A stretch of DNA of 64,000 bases. Origin: Planctomycetota bacterium. GTDB lineage: Bacteria; Planctomycetota; UBA1135; GCA-002748355. The stretch is from NCBI GenBank assembly GCA_027021385.1, contig JALUUL010000069.1, forward strand, positions 1 through 64,000. The letters are read 5' to 3'. Below the pieces are notes generated by a model. It worked only from the letters and a program-made list of their open reading frames with translations. It was not told the DNA's origin and ran no database searches. This document shows, piece after piece, positions 26,010 to 35,733 of this stretch. Made by a program: the position numbers and the translations under genes. Within the stretch, counting starts at the first letter, position 1, and every line of letters begins with the position of its first letter.

Positions 26010-26971
26010 CGTCCCTCCTCGGCCGCCCGGGCGGCGGCGCGTTCCAGGGCTTTCTCGAGGACGTGCCTCGCCATCGCGACCTTGTAGGCCCCCTCGGAGA
26101 GGGGGCGCGCCTCGCGGAGGGCGGCCTCGGCGGCCTTGCGGAAGGTCCCGGGTTTCGGGTCGAGGCCGGCCAGGTCCTTCTCGACCGAGGCGGCCCTCCA
26201 GGGGCCGGGTGCGACGCCGCCGAGCCACGCGCGGACCTCCGCGATCCTTCCCCCCTCTAGGCGCATCGCGACCGCGGCGGAGGCCACGGCCCAGTCGAAG
26301 CTGTCGCGATGGCGGACTTCAACGTGCGAGGTCCCGGGAAAGGTCTTGGGGACCTCGATGCGTTCGAGCAGGAGGGGGGCTCGATCCCAGTCCGTCTCGA
26401 GGGCCTTGCAGAAGTCGGCGAGGGGCATGCGGCGCGAGGCGCCGTCCGCCTCCCGCCCCAGGGCCCAGGCCCCGAGGGCGCAGAGGATCGGGGCGAGGTT
26501 GCCGCCCTGGACCGCCGGGCATTCGCCGTAGCTGAGAACCGCGTGCCCCTCGTTCCGTCCTTCCCGAGCGGGGCATCCCGCGCCGCCTTTCTTCGCGCAG
26601 GAGATCTCGGCGTCGTGGAAGTACCAGCAGCGGGGGGTCTGGCAGAGGTTCCCGCCGAGGGTTGCGCGGTTACGGACCTGGGGGGTCGCGGTGTTCTCCG
26701 CGGCTTCCCGAATCCCCGCCGGGAGGCCGTGTCCGGATTCCGCCAGATCGGCCAGGGTCGTCAGGGATCCGAGGGACCAACCTTCCTCGGTCGTCCGGAT
26801 GCCTCGCGCCTCCTTCCACCCGGCGAGGTCGATCAGGAGTTCGGGGGCCAGGGTCCCCCGCTTCATGCGGTCGAGGAGGTCGAGCCCCCCGGCCTTGAAG
26901 CGCCCCCCCTTCGCGGCCCAGGAGAGCGCGGTTCCCGCGTCCTCGACGCGGACGTAGGCGAAGCGTTTCAT
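26006..26971 (-). CDS. FAD subunit of molybdenum hydroxylase, PaoB-like with 4Fe-4S site
   Basis: A 321-residue flavin subunit (CO-dehydrogenase/xanthine-dehydrogenase FAD domain). The FAD-binding region includes TPQVRNRATLGGNLCQTPRC. Extra cysteines (CQTPRC, ISCAKK, GAGCPARE, GECPA) form the insertion that binds a 4Fe-4S cluster in PaoB and 4-hydroxybenzoyl-CoA reductase beta. The C-terminal domain (VRAWLGGVAPGPWRA) is the CO_deh_flav_C fold. The ATG overlaps the molybdopterin-subunit stop and its own stop overlaps the next ATG. It transfers electrons from the Fe-S subunit. Confidence 0.92.
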   Translation of the reverse strand: MKRFAYVRVEDAGTALSWAAKGGRFKAGGLDLLDRMKRGTLAPELLIDLAGWKEARGIRTTEEGWSLGSLTTLADLAESGHGLPAGIREAAENTATPQVRNRATLGGNLCQTPRCWYFHDAEISCAKKGGAGCPAREGRNEGHAVLSYGECPAVQGGNLAPILCALGAWALGREADGASRRMPLADFCKALETDWDRAPLLLERIEVPKTFPGTSHVEVRHRDSFDWAVASAAVAMRLEGGRIAEVRAWLGGVAPGPWRAASVEKDLAGLDPKPGTFRKAAEAALREARPLSEGAYKVAMARHVLEKALERAAARAAEEGR

Positions 26972-29175
26972 TGCACCCCTCCTCTCATGCGGGAAAGGGC
27001 CTCGAAGACGCGTCTCGGGGTCATCGGGAGGGCCCGCATCCTGACCCCCGTCGCGTTTCGGACGGCATTCGCGATCGCGGCGGAGGTCGGGATCGTCGGC
27101 GGCTCCCCGATGCCCGCGACCCCCGTGTTGCTGTGCCCGTTGCAGCCGTCCAGGAGGATTGGAGTGATCTCGGGCATCTCCAGGGCGCCGGGGATGCGGT
27201 AGGTCTCGAAATCCGTCGTCAAGACCCGCCCGAGCTTCGGGTCGACGACACGTTCCTCGTAGAGCCCGAAACCGATCCCCTGGATGACGCCTCCGATGAC
27301 CTGGGATTCGGCGGTCAATCTGTCGACGACCTTGCCGCAGTCCTGAACGGCGACGACCCTCTCGACCTTCACCTTTCCGGTCCCGGGCTCGACCGCGACG
27401 GCGGCGAACTGAACGCCGCGGACTCCCCTGGAATACCCCCGCCAGTTGCGGTAACGCTGCCCCATGGCCTCGATCGGCTCGGCTCCGATCTTGGCGCAGG
27501 CCGCCTTCCAGGAGAGGGCGGTTCCGCCGGGGAGGGTCACCTTCCCGGCGTCGAGGGCGACTTTGCCCGGCCCGGTTCCCATCTCCTCGGCGACCCGGTC
27601 CAGGAGTTCCCGGCCCGCGAGCCAGGCCGCGTGGCGGGCGGCGGGGGCCAGCGTCGCGGCCGTCTGGGATCCGCCGCTGCCGGGGCCGATCCCGTCCCTC
27701 GTGTCTCCGATCTCGCAGCGGACGAGGGAGGGGTCGATGCCGAGGGTCTCGGCGACGACCAGCGCGAGGACGGTCCGTGTTCCGGTTCCGATGTCCTGAG
27801 CCCCGTTGCGGACCTCGACGCGGCCGTCGGGGTGGATCCGGCAGAGGACGCGTCCCCTGCTCGAACCGAGACCGCCCCATCGGGTCAGGGCCAGTCCGAC
27901 GCCCCGGAGTCTCCCGTCCGGATCCACCCGGCGGCCGGGAGCCCGGTTGAAGCGGCCCTTCCAATCGAAGTTCTTCGCTCCGATTTCGATCTGCCAGGCG
28001 TAGATCTCGTCCACGTTGCGCTTGCGGAAGTCGAGAGGATCGAAACCGAGCCGATACGCGAGTTCGTCGATCATCGATTCCGCCGCGAAGAAGCCCTGGG
28101 GATGACCGGGAGCGCGGAAGGCGCGACCCGCTCCGGTATTCCCGAGGATGTCGCGGTGCCTCGGAGGACGGACTCCGCGGTAGAAGGTCGGGTAGGCGAC
28201 CCGCCCGCTTCCGGCGAATCCCGGGAATCCGAAGCTTCGGGCCTCCCAGTCGAGGATCTCGCCCTTGCGGTCGGCCCGGGCCCGGATCCGGTGGAGGGAG
28301 GAAGGACGATTCCCGACCGCCAGAGCCTCTCCCCTGCGGTCCACGAAGAGGCGGACCGGAGCGCGGGCCTTCATCGCGAGTTCTGCACAGAGACGGGCCT
28401 CGACGCCTGCGGTCAGCTTCGAGCCGAAGCCGCCCCCCATGTGGGGCGTGCGGACCCGGACCTTGTTCGGAGGGAGCCGCATCGCCTGCGCGAGACTGCG
28501 CTGCATCATGAACGTTCCCTGGGTGCTGGCCCAGACCTCGAGCCCCCCGTCACCGGTCGGCCGGACGGTCACGCCGTGGGCCTCGAGCGGATGGTGCATC
28601 TGGACCTGCGTCTCGAAGGAGAGGGTCAGTTCGATCTCCTCCTTCCCTTGGTCCCCGGTCTCGGCCAGGTCCCGGGGTTCCGGATCGATGCCGGAGATCT
28701 CTTTCCGGGCATCCTCCTCGGGAAGCACCGTGAAATCGGGATCTTTCTCGTAGCGGACCTCGACGAGGGCGAGGGCGTCCTCCGCCGTCCCGCGGTCGAC
28801 CGCAGCGATCGCGCAGATCTCCTGCCCCTGGTAGCGGATCTTCCGGCCGGGCCGGGTTGCGATCGCGACCGCCTTCACCCCCGAAAGGGCCTCGGCCTTC
28901 GCGGTGTCGAGGGCGGCGACCGTTCCCCTCGGGATCGGGGAGCGGAGGATCACTGCGTGGCACAAGCCCTCGGGTCTCCAATCGCTCGGGTAGAGGGCGG
29001 TTCCGGTGACCTTCTCCGGACCGTCGAGTCTCGGGTGTTTCCTCCCGAGGACCCGGAACTTGGTGTCGAGGCTCCAGGGGGGGGCGTCGTTCGGATTGCG
29101 GCGGCGGCTGCGGATCCTCCGGTCATGGCCCTCGAAACCCGCGCGGATCTCTACGTCCTGCCTGCGTTCTTCCAT
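26968..29175 (-). CDS. Molybdopterin-binding catalytic subunit, PaoC/xanthine-dehydrogenase family
   Basis: A 735-residue large subunit. Family motifs in order are KVTGTALYPSDW near residue 60, the Ald_Xan_dh N-domain, and GGGFGSKLTAGVEARLCAELA (about 245-265). Later come RAFRAPGHPQG (the Arg-containing substrate-pocket motif), the cofactor segment GSGGSQTAATLAPAA and the catalytic Glu in GIGEPPTIPT near the C-terminus. The start is placed one base after the Fe-S subunit stop; an upstream ATG at 29196 would overlap it. It probably oxidises aldehydes or N-heterocycles. Substrate cannot be read from the sequence. Confidence 0.93.
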   Translation of the reverse strand: MEERRQDVEIRAGFEGHDRRIRSRRRNPNDAPPWSLDTKFRVLGRKHPRLDGPEKVTGTALYPSDWRPEGLCHAVILRSPIPRGTVAALDTAKAEALSGVKAVAIATRPGRKIRYQGQEICAIAAVDRGTAEDALALVEVRYEKDPDFTVLPEEDARKEISGIDPEPRDLAETGDQGKEEIELTLSFETQVQMHHPLEAHGVTVRPTGDGGLEVWASTQGTFMMQRSLAQAMRLPPNKVRVRTPHMGGGFGSKLTAGVEARLCAELAMKARAPVRLFVDRRGEALAVGNRPSSLHRIRARADRKGEILDWEARSFGFPGFAGSGRVAYPTFYRGVRPPRHRDILGNTGAGRAFRAPGHPQGFFAAESMIDELAYRLGFDPLDFRKRNVDEIYAWQIEIGAKNFDWKGRFNRAPGRRVDPDGRLRGVGLALTRWGGLGSSRGRVLCRIHPDGRVEVRNGAQDIGTGTRTVLALVVAETLGIDPSLVRCEIGDTRDGIGPGSGGSQTAATLAPAARHAAWLAGRELLDRVAEEMGTGPGKVALDAGKVTLPGGTALSWKAACAKIGAEPIEAMGQRYRNWRGYSRGVRGVQFAAVAVEPGTGKVKVERVVAVQDCGKVVDRLTAESQVIGGVIQGIGFGLYEERVVDPKLGRVLTTDFETYRIPGALEMPEITPILLDGCNGHSNTGVAGIGEPPTIPTSAAIANAVRNATGVRMRALPMTPRRVFEALSRMRGGVQ

Positions 29176-29176
29176 G

Positions 29177-29785
29177 TCAACGCCCCCCCCGCGCAACGCG
29201 TTCCACTGCTTCGAAGATCCGTGTGTAGGTTCCGCAACGGCAGAGGTTGCCCGAGAGGGCGGCCCGGATCTCCTCGGGTCCGGCCTTCGGGTTCCTCGAA
29301 AGACAGGCCTGCGCGGCGACGATCATCCCCGGTGTGCAGAACCCGCATTGGAGCGCGTCGTTCTCGACGAAGGAGCGCTGCAGGGGATGCATCCGGTCCG
29401 GCGTGCCGAGTCCGGCCGCGGTCAGGATCTTTCCGCCCTCGGCGTCGAGGGCGAGGACCGAACAGGAGGAGACGAGCTTCCCGTCGAGAAGGACGGAGCA
29501 CGAACCGCAGGCTCCGAGGCCGCATGCCTCCTTCGGCGCGGTCAGGCCCAGGAGGTCACGCAGGCATTCGGAGAGGGTCGTCCGAGGTTCGACCTCGACT
29601 TCACGGACCCGTCCGTCCACCTCGAGGCGGATCTTGACGGGACCGGGACCGAGGACCTCTCCCCCGGCCTCGCGTCCGTCTTCTTTTCCGTTGGAAACGA
29701 GTGAGGGGCCGATCGCGGCGGCGGACATTCCTTTCAGGAAGGTCCGCCGCGAAACCCCGTCCCGTCGACGAAGGGGATCGTTCAT
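29177..29785 (-). CDS. Tat-exported 2Fe-2S subunit of molybdenum oxidoreductase, PaoA-like
   Basis: A 202-residue small subunit. The N-terminus carries a twin-arginine signal (SRRTFLKGMSAAAIGPS), so the assembled enzyme is likely exported folded. The plant-type ferredoxin domain has CGLGACGSCSVLLDGKLVSSC, and the second 2Fe-2S domain has LQCGFCTPG and GNLCRCGTY. An ATG at 29794 is an alternative, three codons longer. It is the first gene of the minus-strand operon Fe-S, Mo, FAD, small Cys protein, HTH-EIIA, ClC and serine hydrolase. A Tat signal on the Fe-S subunit together with a 4Fe-4S-bearing FAD subunit matches PaoABC. Confidence 0.93.
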   Translation of the reverse strand: MNDPLRRRDGVSRRTFLKGMSAAAIGPSLVSNGKEDGREAGGEVLGPGPVKIRLEVDGRVREVEVEPRTTLSECLRDLLGLTAPKEACGLGACGSCSVLLDGKLVSSCSVLALDAEGGKILTAAGLGTPDRMHPLQRSFVENDALQCGFCTPGMIVAAQACLSRNPKAGPEEIRAALSGNLCRCGTYTRIFEAVERVARGGR

Positions 29786-29879
29786 ACGCGGCATTCTACC
29801 TGGGCGCCGCGGGATCGCCGGAGGCTAGAATGCCGGTTCCACCGGGGAATCCTCCCGCATTTCGATCCCGGAGGTCCGC

Positions 29880-32123
29880 ATGTCGGGTCCGAGCCTCTTC
29901 CTCTCCTGCCTCCTTGCCTGCTTCCAGGGGACCGCCCCCGCGGTTCCGGCCGCGGGGGGGGAAGCGCTCCCCGCCCCCGAGACCCTGAAGAAGCTGATGT
30001 GGGGGGAAGCGGACCTCGTGCCCTGGATCGCGGATCCCTATCGGCGCTTCGACCTCGCGCGTTCGAACAGGATGCGGGTTCGCCAGCCTCACACCCCCCG
30101 CCTGGACCGAGGAGCCTTGCTCGACCACGCTTTGGCTCTGGCCAAGGCGGAAAAACGCCTCGTCCTCGTCTACGGCTTCCGGATCGAGGGGAGGCACATG
30201 TATCGCGCGCCCCTCGTCGACGACTACATGCGGCTTTCGCTCTTCGCAGATCCGGAACTCGCGGCCCTGATCACCCGCCGCTTCGTGCCGATCCGGCTCT
30301 TCGTGGACCGGAAGGTCGGGCGTCGGCTCGGGGCCTGGAACGCGGACCCCAAGGATCCCCTCTTCCTGAAAGTCGTCGAGCCGGCTCTCTTCTTCGTCCG
30401 ACCCGACGGGAAGGTCGTACATACGATCCAGAGGATCCGGACCTTTTCGGTCCCCTGGATTCGGGCGCAGTTGCGCGGGGTCCTCCGCCGGAACCAGGTA
30501 TACGGTCGGCCTTCGGCGAGGACCGAGGCCGCCAGGCTCGCGGAAGACCGCAAGGATCCGCGCGCGCGGATCTTCCTCGCGGCGGAGAGGATCCTCGACG
30601 GGGACGAGGACCGGGCCTTGAAGGACCTCGACACCGTCTGGGAACCCTTAGGGAAGGGCCGGAAGACGGATCCCCGGTTGAAGAGGGACCTTGGGTGGTG
30701 GAGGGAGGAGATCCTGCTTCTGCGGATGAAGGCCCTGAGGCTCCTGCGCCGCCCGGAAGAGGCTCTCATGCTCCGCCCCGAAAAGCCAAGGCGGTCCGCG
30801 GATTTTTCGCGGGAGGCGCAGCGGATCCTCGCAGCGCTCGGCCGCTGGCGGAAGATCCTGGACGAAGCCCCTCCGGGAGAATCCGACGGCGAGGCCTGGT
30901 GGTGGAGAGGGGTCGCGCACTGGAGGCTCTGGGAGAGCGACGCGGCCGCACGCGCCTTCCGGAAGGCTCTCGATTCCAGGATCCGTCCCTGGGCGGCGAG
31001 GGCCGCGGCGATGCTCGTGCGGAGCGACGACACGACCCCCTTCTCGCCGCTCGCCCACGGTTACGAGGTCTTCCGTCTAGGTCCGCCGGAGATCTACGCT
31101 GGCCTCCACGGCACCTCCGAACGCGGGCGGCCCCCCGGGACCAACCAAGAGCGTCTCGAGCAGGTGCGGAGAGGTCTCCGGTTCCTCCTCGAGCACCAGC
31201 GCCCCGACGGATCCTGGGCCGACACGCGATACGCCTACTGGTCGTCACCCGTCATCCTCCCCAACGTCCGTCAGGCGATCACCGCTTTGGCCGCGACCGC
31301 ACTCCTGTCCTGGCGGGACCTCGATCCCGGGTCCGTGGACCGGGCCCTCGCGAAGGCCGAAGGCTTCCTCCTGAACGAGCGGGCCGGGGCGCGCGGGGCC
31401 AACGAGGAGGTCTACAGCCAGGCCTACCGCATTCTCTACTGGATCCGGCGTGCGAAGAGCCTCGAGGGGCGGGCCCGGAACCGTTGCGTCGCGAACCTGG
31501 CCTCCCTCGTCAAGCGGGCGGCGGAGATCCAGGACCCGAAATCGGGCTTCTTCGCTCATGAATACCGCAACGCCTTCTGCACCGGAGCGATGCTCTGGTC
31601 CCTCCACAAGCTGCGTGAAATCGGCGTCGACCCGCCCGAGGATGTCGTGAAACTGGGAGTGCGGGCACTTCTGTCCGCGAGGCGCAAGGACGGTTCCTTC
31701 TCCTACGGGGGGAGCGTACGTTCCCGCTCGGGAGGCAGCATGACCGCGAACCTGAAGAACGCCTCCGCCCGCATGCCTGTCGTCGAGAGCGTGCTCCACG
31801 CCTTCGGCGCCTCGGACCCGAAGAAGGTCGCCCACGCCTTCGAGGTCTTCCTCGAGCATCTCGACCGTCTCGCCCGCGTGCGGAAATGCGATTTCCACTC
31901 CGACGGCCAGCTCGGGGGCTTCTTCTTCTGGCACGCGGTCTTCCACGCCAGCGAGGCGAAGGAGATGCTCGCTCCTTCCCTCCGGCGGAAGGTCGAGACG
32001 GCTCTCCGGAATCTCGTGGGTTCGATCGCCGAGATCGACGGCTCCTTCGTCGACAGCCACGAACTCGGCAAGAGCTACGGCACGGCGATGGCCCTGCTTA
32101 CGATCCAGAACCTCGAACGTTGA
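29880..32123 (+). CDS. Secreted protein: thioredoxin-like domain plus terpenoid-cyclase-like toroid
   Basis: A 747-residue protein with a signal peptide (SLFLSCLLACFQG) and GGAGG seven bases before ATG. Residues about 70-205 look like a thioredoxin-fold domain of the DUF255 sort (ALAKAEKRLVLVYGF, then PALFFVRPDGKVVHTI), but the redox CxxC is missing. Residues about 210-380 are helical, TPR-like. Residues about 420-745 are alpha/alpha toroid repeats with the typical FLLEHQRPDGSWADTRYAYW and SARRKDGSFSYGG motifs. It resembles the toroid protein at 15547-17385. The acyl-CoA dehydrogenase starts ten bases later, so they may share a transcript though functions seem unrelated. Confidence 0.78.
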   Translation: MSGPSLFLSCLLACFQGTAPAVPAAGGEALPAPETLKKLMWGEADLVPWIADPYRRFDLARSNRMRVRQPHTPRLDRGALLDHALALAKAEKRLVLVYGFRIEGRHMYRAPLVDDYMRLSLFADPELAALITRRFVPIRLFVDRKVGRRLGAWNADPKDPLFLKVVEPALFFVRPDGKVVHTIQRIRTFSVPWIRAQLRGVLRRNQVYGRPSARTEAARLAEDRKDPRARIFLAAERILDGDEDRALKDLDTVWEPLGKGRKTDPRLKRDLGWWREEILLLRMKALRLLRRPEEALMLRPEKPRRSADFSREAQRILAALGRWRKILDEAPPGESDGEAWWWRGVAHWRLWESDAAARAFRKALDSRIRPWAARAAAMLVRSDDTTPFSPLAHGYEVFRLGPPEIYAGLHGTSERGRPPGTNQERLEQVRRGLRFLLEHQRPDGSWADTRYAYWSSPVILPNVRQAITALAATALLSWRDLDPGSVDRALAKAEGFLLNERAGARGANEEVYSQAYRILYWIRRAKSLEGRARNRCVANLASLVKRAAEIQDPKSGFFAHEYRNAFCTGAMLWSLHKLREIGVDPPEDVVKLGVRALLSARRKDGSFSYGGSVRSRSGGSMTANLKNASARMPVVESVLHAFGASDPKKVAHAFEVFLEHLDRLARVRKCDFHSDGQLGGFFFWHAVFHASEAKEMLAPSLRRKVETALRNLVGSIAEIDGSFVDSHELGKSYGTAMALLTIQNLER

Positions 32124-32133
32124 AGGGGGGTCG

Positions 32134-33288
32134 ATGAACGGGCATGAGGCGGGCCCGGGCCCGCGCTTCGCGTTGGATTCGAGTGACCGGACCTTCCTCG
32201 AGGAGGTGCGGCGGAAGGGGAGGGAGGCGCTGGCGGAAGTCGCCGTCCGCGGGGAGGAGGGGAGGGTGCACCGCCCCCTCGTCGAGGCCCTGGCCCGGGA
32301 GGGACTCCTCCAAAGGCTCTTTCCCGAGGACCCCTCGGTCGAGACCCCCGCCCTCGATCTCTGCCTGATGCGCGAGGGGCTCGCGCGGGAATGCGCCGAG
32401 GCCGAACTCGCCCTCGCCCTCCAGGCGCTGGGCGCCTGGCCGATCCGACAGTCCGCCGGAGCGGAAGTTCGGGAGCGATGGATTCCGGAGGTCGCGGCGG
32501 GGAAGGCGGTCGCGGCCTTCGCGCTGAGCGAACCCGGGGCCGGTTCGGACCCGGCGGGGTTGACTCTCCGCGCCGAGCGGGCGGAAGGGGGGTGGAGGCT
32601 CCACGGGGAGAAGACCTGGATCTCGAACGCTCCGGAGGCCGACGTCTACACGGTCTTCGCGAGGACGAGCGAGGGTCGGGGCGCGAGGGGGATCAGCGCC
32701 TTCTGCGTTCCAGGCGACTCCGAGGGGCTCTCGGGCGAACCCCTTTCGATGGTCGCGCCCCATCCCATCGGCCGCCTCCGTTTCGACGGCGTCTTCGCGC
32801 CGGACGAGGCCCTGCTCGGTGAAGTCGACGAAGGTTTCAAGGTCGCGATGCGCACGCTGGACCTGTTGCGGCCCAGCGTCGGGGCGATGGCGGTGGGGAT
32901 GGCCTCGCGAGCTCTCGATCTCGCCGTCGCCCATGCGCGGGAGCGGGAGGCCTTCGGACGCAGGATCCGCGAGTTCCAGGCCGTCTCCCATCGCCTCGCG
33001 ATGCGTTGGACCGAGATCGAGGCCGCGCGGCTCCTCGTCTATCACGCCGCGTCCTCCTACGACGCCGGGAAGCGCCCGAACAGCCGCCACGCGGCGATGG
33101 CCAAGCTCTTCGCGACCGAGGCGGCTCAGCGGGCGGTCGACGACGCGGTCCAGGTGGTCGGAGCCGCGGCGCTCGAGAACTCCCATCCCCTTTCCGATCT
33201 CTATCGGGAGGTCCGGGCTCCGCGGATCTACGAGGGGACCTCCGAGATCCAGTGCGAGATCCTGGCCCGGGAACTCTTCGATCGATGA
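32134..33288 (+). CDS. Acyl-CoA dehydrogenase, aminobenzoyl-CoA-pathway type
   Basis: A 384-residue FAD flavoprotein of normal length. Motifs are AFALSEPGAGSDPAG (FAD/substrate loop, about 128-142), KTWISNAPEADVYTVFART, the ETF-side helix AFGRRIREFQ, and the C-terminal catalytic Glu in IYEGTSEIQ. The segment ARGISAFCVPGDSEGLS, then APHPIGRLRFDGV, recalls the dehydrogenases found with salicylyl-CoA or 2-aminobenzoyl-CoA monooxygenases in proteobacteria. Its likely partners (CoA ligase, RidA, hydratase, SDR) lie at 35.7-39.3 kb on the other strand. Here it would desaturate or oxidise a ring-derived CoA ester; the exact substrate is inference. Confidence 0.92.
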   Translation: MNGHEAGPGPRFALDSSDRTFLEEVRRKGREALAEVAVRGEEGRVHRPLVEALAREGLLQRLFPEDPSVETPALDLCLMREGLARECAEAELALALQALGAWPIRQSAGAEVRERWIPEVAAGKAVAAFALSEPGAGSDPAGLTLRAERAEGGWRLHGEKTWISNAPEADVYTVFARTSEGRGARGISAFCVPGDSEGLSGEPLSMVAPHPIGRLRFDGVFAPDEALLGEVDEGFKVAMRTLDLLRPSVGAMAVGMASRALDLAVAHAREREAFGRRIREFQAVSHRLAMRWTEIEAARLLVYHAASSYDAGKRPNSRHAAMAKLFATEAAQRAVDDAVQVVGAAALENSHPLSDLYREVRAPRIYEGTSEIQCEILARELFDR

Positions 33289-33309
33289 GATCCCGGGGCG
33301 GGTCGGGCC

Positions 33310-34896
33310 TCAAGCCCGCAGCCAGAACTGCTCGACCAGGCGTCCCATGTGCTTCGAGGTCTCGACGAGCTTCTCCCCGTTGCGGGTCAGGGCCTCGGCC
33401 TGCTGATCGAGATCGCGCGCGGCGCTGCTGATGCTGACGATGCGCTGCGCCATGTCCTCGGTGACCTCGGACTGCTCGTTCGTACTCGTCAGGATCACCT
33501 GGTTCATCTGGAGGATCTTTTCCACGGACTCCCGGATGCCGTCGAAGGACTCCATGCCCTCGTTCATCTTGTCGACGCTCTGGTGCGCGATGTCCGTGCT
33601 CGAGCTCATCAGGGCCTGGCTCCCCTCGGCCTTCTGCTGCAGGGATTTCAGGATGTCGGCGATGTCCGAGGTGGCTTCTTCCGTGTGCTTGGCCAGGGTG
33701 CGGATCTCCTGGGCGACGATCGCGAACCCCTTGCCGTGCTCCCCGGCCCGGGTCGCCTCCAGGGTTGCGTTCAATGCGAGGAGTTTGATCTGTTCGGCGA
33801 TCTCGTTGATGATCTCGAGAGCCTGGTGGATGCGGCTGTTCTCCTGGACGAGGCTTCCGATCTCCCCCGCGATCTGGTTCACGGATTCCGCCAGCTCCTT
33901 GACGGTCCGTTCGGTGCGCCGCAGGACCTTCAAGCCCTCTTCCGCCTTGCTTTCCGACTCCTGGGCGTCCTCGGTCGCGACCCGCGTGTTGTCGGCGACC
34001 GACTTGGCCGAGACGCTCAATTCCTCCATCGCCGCCGCCATCTGCTGCGTCTGCTCGTTCTGAGCCTTCGAGCGCTCGTTCGTCATCACCGCGCTTTCCC
34101 GGACCGAGGTCGCGGATTTCAGGACCGCCTTCGATATGTCGTCGACCCGGCCGAGGACCCCGATGGCCTGCATGCGCAGGGCCTTGAAGGCCAAGCGGAT
34201 CGCCCCCGCCTCGTCGGTCCGACCGGTGTAGACGTATTGGGCGATCGGGTTCTGGTAGATCGTCCTGGCCTCGTCCACGACCTCGTGGATCGGGGCCATC
34301 GCCTTCCCGAGAAGCCGGGTTCCGGTCCAGACGCCGAGGAGGAGGGCAAGGGAGAGATCGACCGCGAGCGGTAGGGGGAGAAGGAAGGGAAGAGCGGTCG
34401 CGAGGACCGTCGCCGCCAGGGCGAGGCGGATCTTCGCCTTGAGGTTCCGTTTCGGGGGAAGGAACCTCTCGGGAATCGGGTCGGTCTTCTTACGCCCGAG
34501 GGCTCCATAGATCTCTTCCGCCCGGCGGACACAGTCCTCTTCCGCATGGATGCGGACCGACTGGTATTCGGAGATCTCCCCGTTCTCGAGGATCGGGGTC
34601 ACGTAGGCGTCGACCCAATAATGGTCACCGTCCTTGCAGCGGTTCTTGACGAGGCCGAACCAGGACTTCCCCCCCTTGATCGTCTTCCAGAGATCCTCGA
34701 AGGCCAGAGGCGGCATGTCGGGGTGGCGGACGATGTTGTGGGGTTTCCCGATCAATTCGTCCAACGAGAATTTGGCGATGCGGCAGAAGGTCTCGTCGGC
34801 GTAGGTGATGATTCCTCTCGTCGTCGTCGTGGAGAGGATGCACTCTCCGCGCGGGACGGGGACTTCGCGGCCGGTGACGGGGGTGTTGATCTTCAT
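33310..34896 (-). CDS. PAS-domain methyl-accepting chemotaxis protein (Aer-like)
   Basis: A 528-residue chemoreceptor. An N-terminal PAS domain (about 20-120: [35 protein letters not shown]) is of the Aer type that usually binds FAD or another cofactor. Two close hydrophobic helices follow (about 152-195), with no large periplasmic domain between them. Next come a HAMP-like stretch and the signalling coiled coil with the tip [44 protein letters not shown]. The usual QTNLLALNAAIEAARAG reads [17 protein letters not shown], slightly divergent. It is probably a redox, oxygen or energy sensor. No chemotaxis kinase genes are in the window. Confidence 0.92.
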   Translation of the reverse strand: MKINTPVTGREVPVPRGECILSTTTTRGIITYADETFCRIAKFSLDELIGKPHNIVRHPDMPPLAFEDLWKTIKGGKSWFGLVKNRCKDGDHYWVDAYVTPILENGEISEYQSVRIHAEEDCVRRAEEIYGALGRKKTDPIPERFLPPKRNLKAKIRLALAATVLATALPFLLPLPLAVDLSLALLLGVWTGTRLLGKAMAPIHEVVDEARTIYQNPIAQYVYTGRTDEAGAIRLAFKALRMQAIGVLGRVDDISKAVLKSATSVRESAVMTNERSKAQNEQTQQMAAAMEELSVSAKSVADNTRVATEDAQESESKAEEGLKVLRRTERTVKELAESVNQIAGEIGSLVQENSRIHQALEIINEIAEQIKLLALNATLEATRAGEHGKGFAIVAQEIRTLAKHTEEATSDIADILKSLQQKAEGSQALMSSSTDIAHQSVDKMNEGMESFDGIRESVEKILQMNQVILTSTNEQSEVTEDMAQRIVSISSAARDLDQQAEALTRNGEKLVETSKHMGRLVEQFWLRA

Positions 34897-35057
34897 CCTG
34901 AATGCCTCGACTCGGAAATGGCCTATTCGTCCCTTTTTCGGCGTTCGGTGCTTCGGGGATTGAGGGTTTTCGCCGATGACGGGGGAGGTAGGATCGGAGG
35001 CGTCGCCCTCCCCGGATGCGGAGGGCGCATCGAATCGATCGAATCGGAGGCGAAGCG

Positions 35058-35501
35058 ATGAAGCGCTGGAAGGTCTACCTGGCGGGGGAGATCCATACGG
35101 ATTGGCGCGAGCGGATCCGGGAAGGGGTCGCGGAACGCTCCCTTCCCGTGGATTTCACGGGGCCGGTCACCGATCACGCGGCGTCGGACGCTTGCGGGAC
35201 GGACATCCTCGGGGCCGAGGAGCAGGATTTCTGGAAGGATCACAAGGGCGCGAGGATCAACGAGATCCGCAACCGCGTCCTTCTGGGGGAGGCCGATCTC
35301 CTCGTCGTCCGGTTCGGGGAGAAGTACCGCCAGTGGAACGCGGCCTTCGACGCGGGGCGGGCCGCCGCGCTGGGCAAGCCCTACGTGACCTTGCACGACC
35401 CCTCGCTGACCCATGCGCTCAAGGAGATCGACGCGGGGGCGCAGGCCGTCTGCTCCGAGCCCGAACAGGTCGTCGAGATCCTCGCCTACCTCTGCGGGTG
35501 A
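35058..35501 (+). CDS. ytoQ: YtoQ family protein
   Basis: A 147-residue cytoplasmic protein. The ATG has GGAGG eight bases upstream. It matches the YtoQ family of Bacillus: it begins [17 protein letters not shown], continues with [17 protein letters not shown] and [21 protein letters not shown], and ends QVVEILAYL. The fold is that of nucleoside 2-deoxyribosyltransferase-like proteins, with the [11 protein letters not shown] strand and nearby Asp; activity has not been established as far as I know. It ends one base before the stop of the convergent small gene. Confidence 0.88.
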   Translation: MKRWKVYLAGEIHTDWRERIREGVAERSLPVDFTGPVTDHAASDACGTDILGAEEQDFWKDHKGARINEIRNRVLLGEADLLVVRFGEKYRQWNAAFDAGRAAALGKPYVTLHDPSLTHALKEIDAGAQAVCSEPEQVVEILAYLCG

Positions 35502-35708
35502 TCAGATTCCGAGTTCGTAGGGGTGACCGGGGTCGGCGTCGAGCCCGTTCGCGACCTGCCATAGGCATGCGAGGGCCTTCCGGGCGTTGTGGAGGGCGAA
35601 GGGCGGCAGTTCGTCCCCGTGTTTCCCGAGCAGATCCCGAAGACGGTCGTGGATCTCCAGGAGTTCCTTTTCCGCCCCTCCGCTTCCGGTTTCCGTAGGA
35701 TGGTTCAT
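35502..35708 (-). CDS. Small hypothetical protein
   Basis: A 68-residue acidic protein with no signal peptide. Its N-terminal half is a predicted helix (EKELLEIHDRLRDLLGKHGDELPPF), and the second half (HNARKALACLWQVANGLDADPGHPYELG) looks helical with a conserved-seeming end. The start lies 25 bases after the CoA-ligase stop, so it is the last gene of that operon. Unrecognised. GC-ending codons and the operon position support it being real. Confidence 0.6.
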   Translation of the reverse strand: MNHPTETGSGGAEKELLEIHDRLRDLLGKHGDELPPFALHNARKALACLWQVANGLDADPGHPYELGI

Positions 35709-35733
35709 CGTTCGACTCCGAGGGTTCGAGGGG

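Noticed and set aside
26971-29637. Long plus-strand open frame of 888 codons opposite the molybdenum oxidoreductase genes
   Set aside because: It mirrors strongly supported minus-strand enzymes; long antisense frames are expected in GC-rich codons and its composition has no protein-like motifs.
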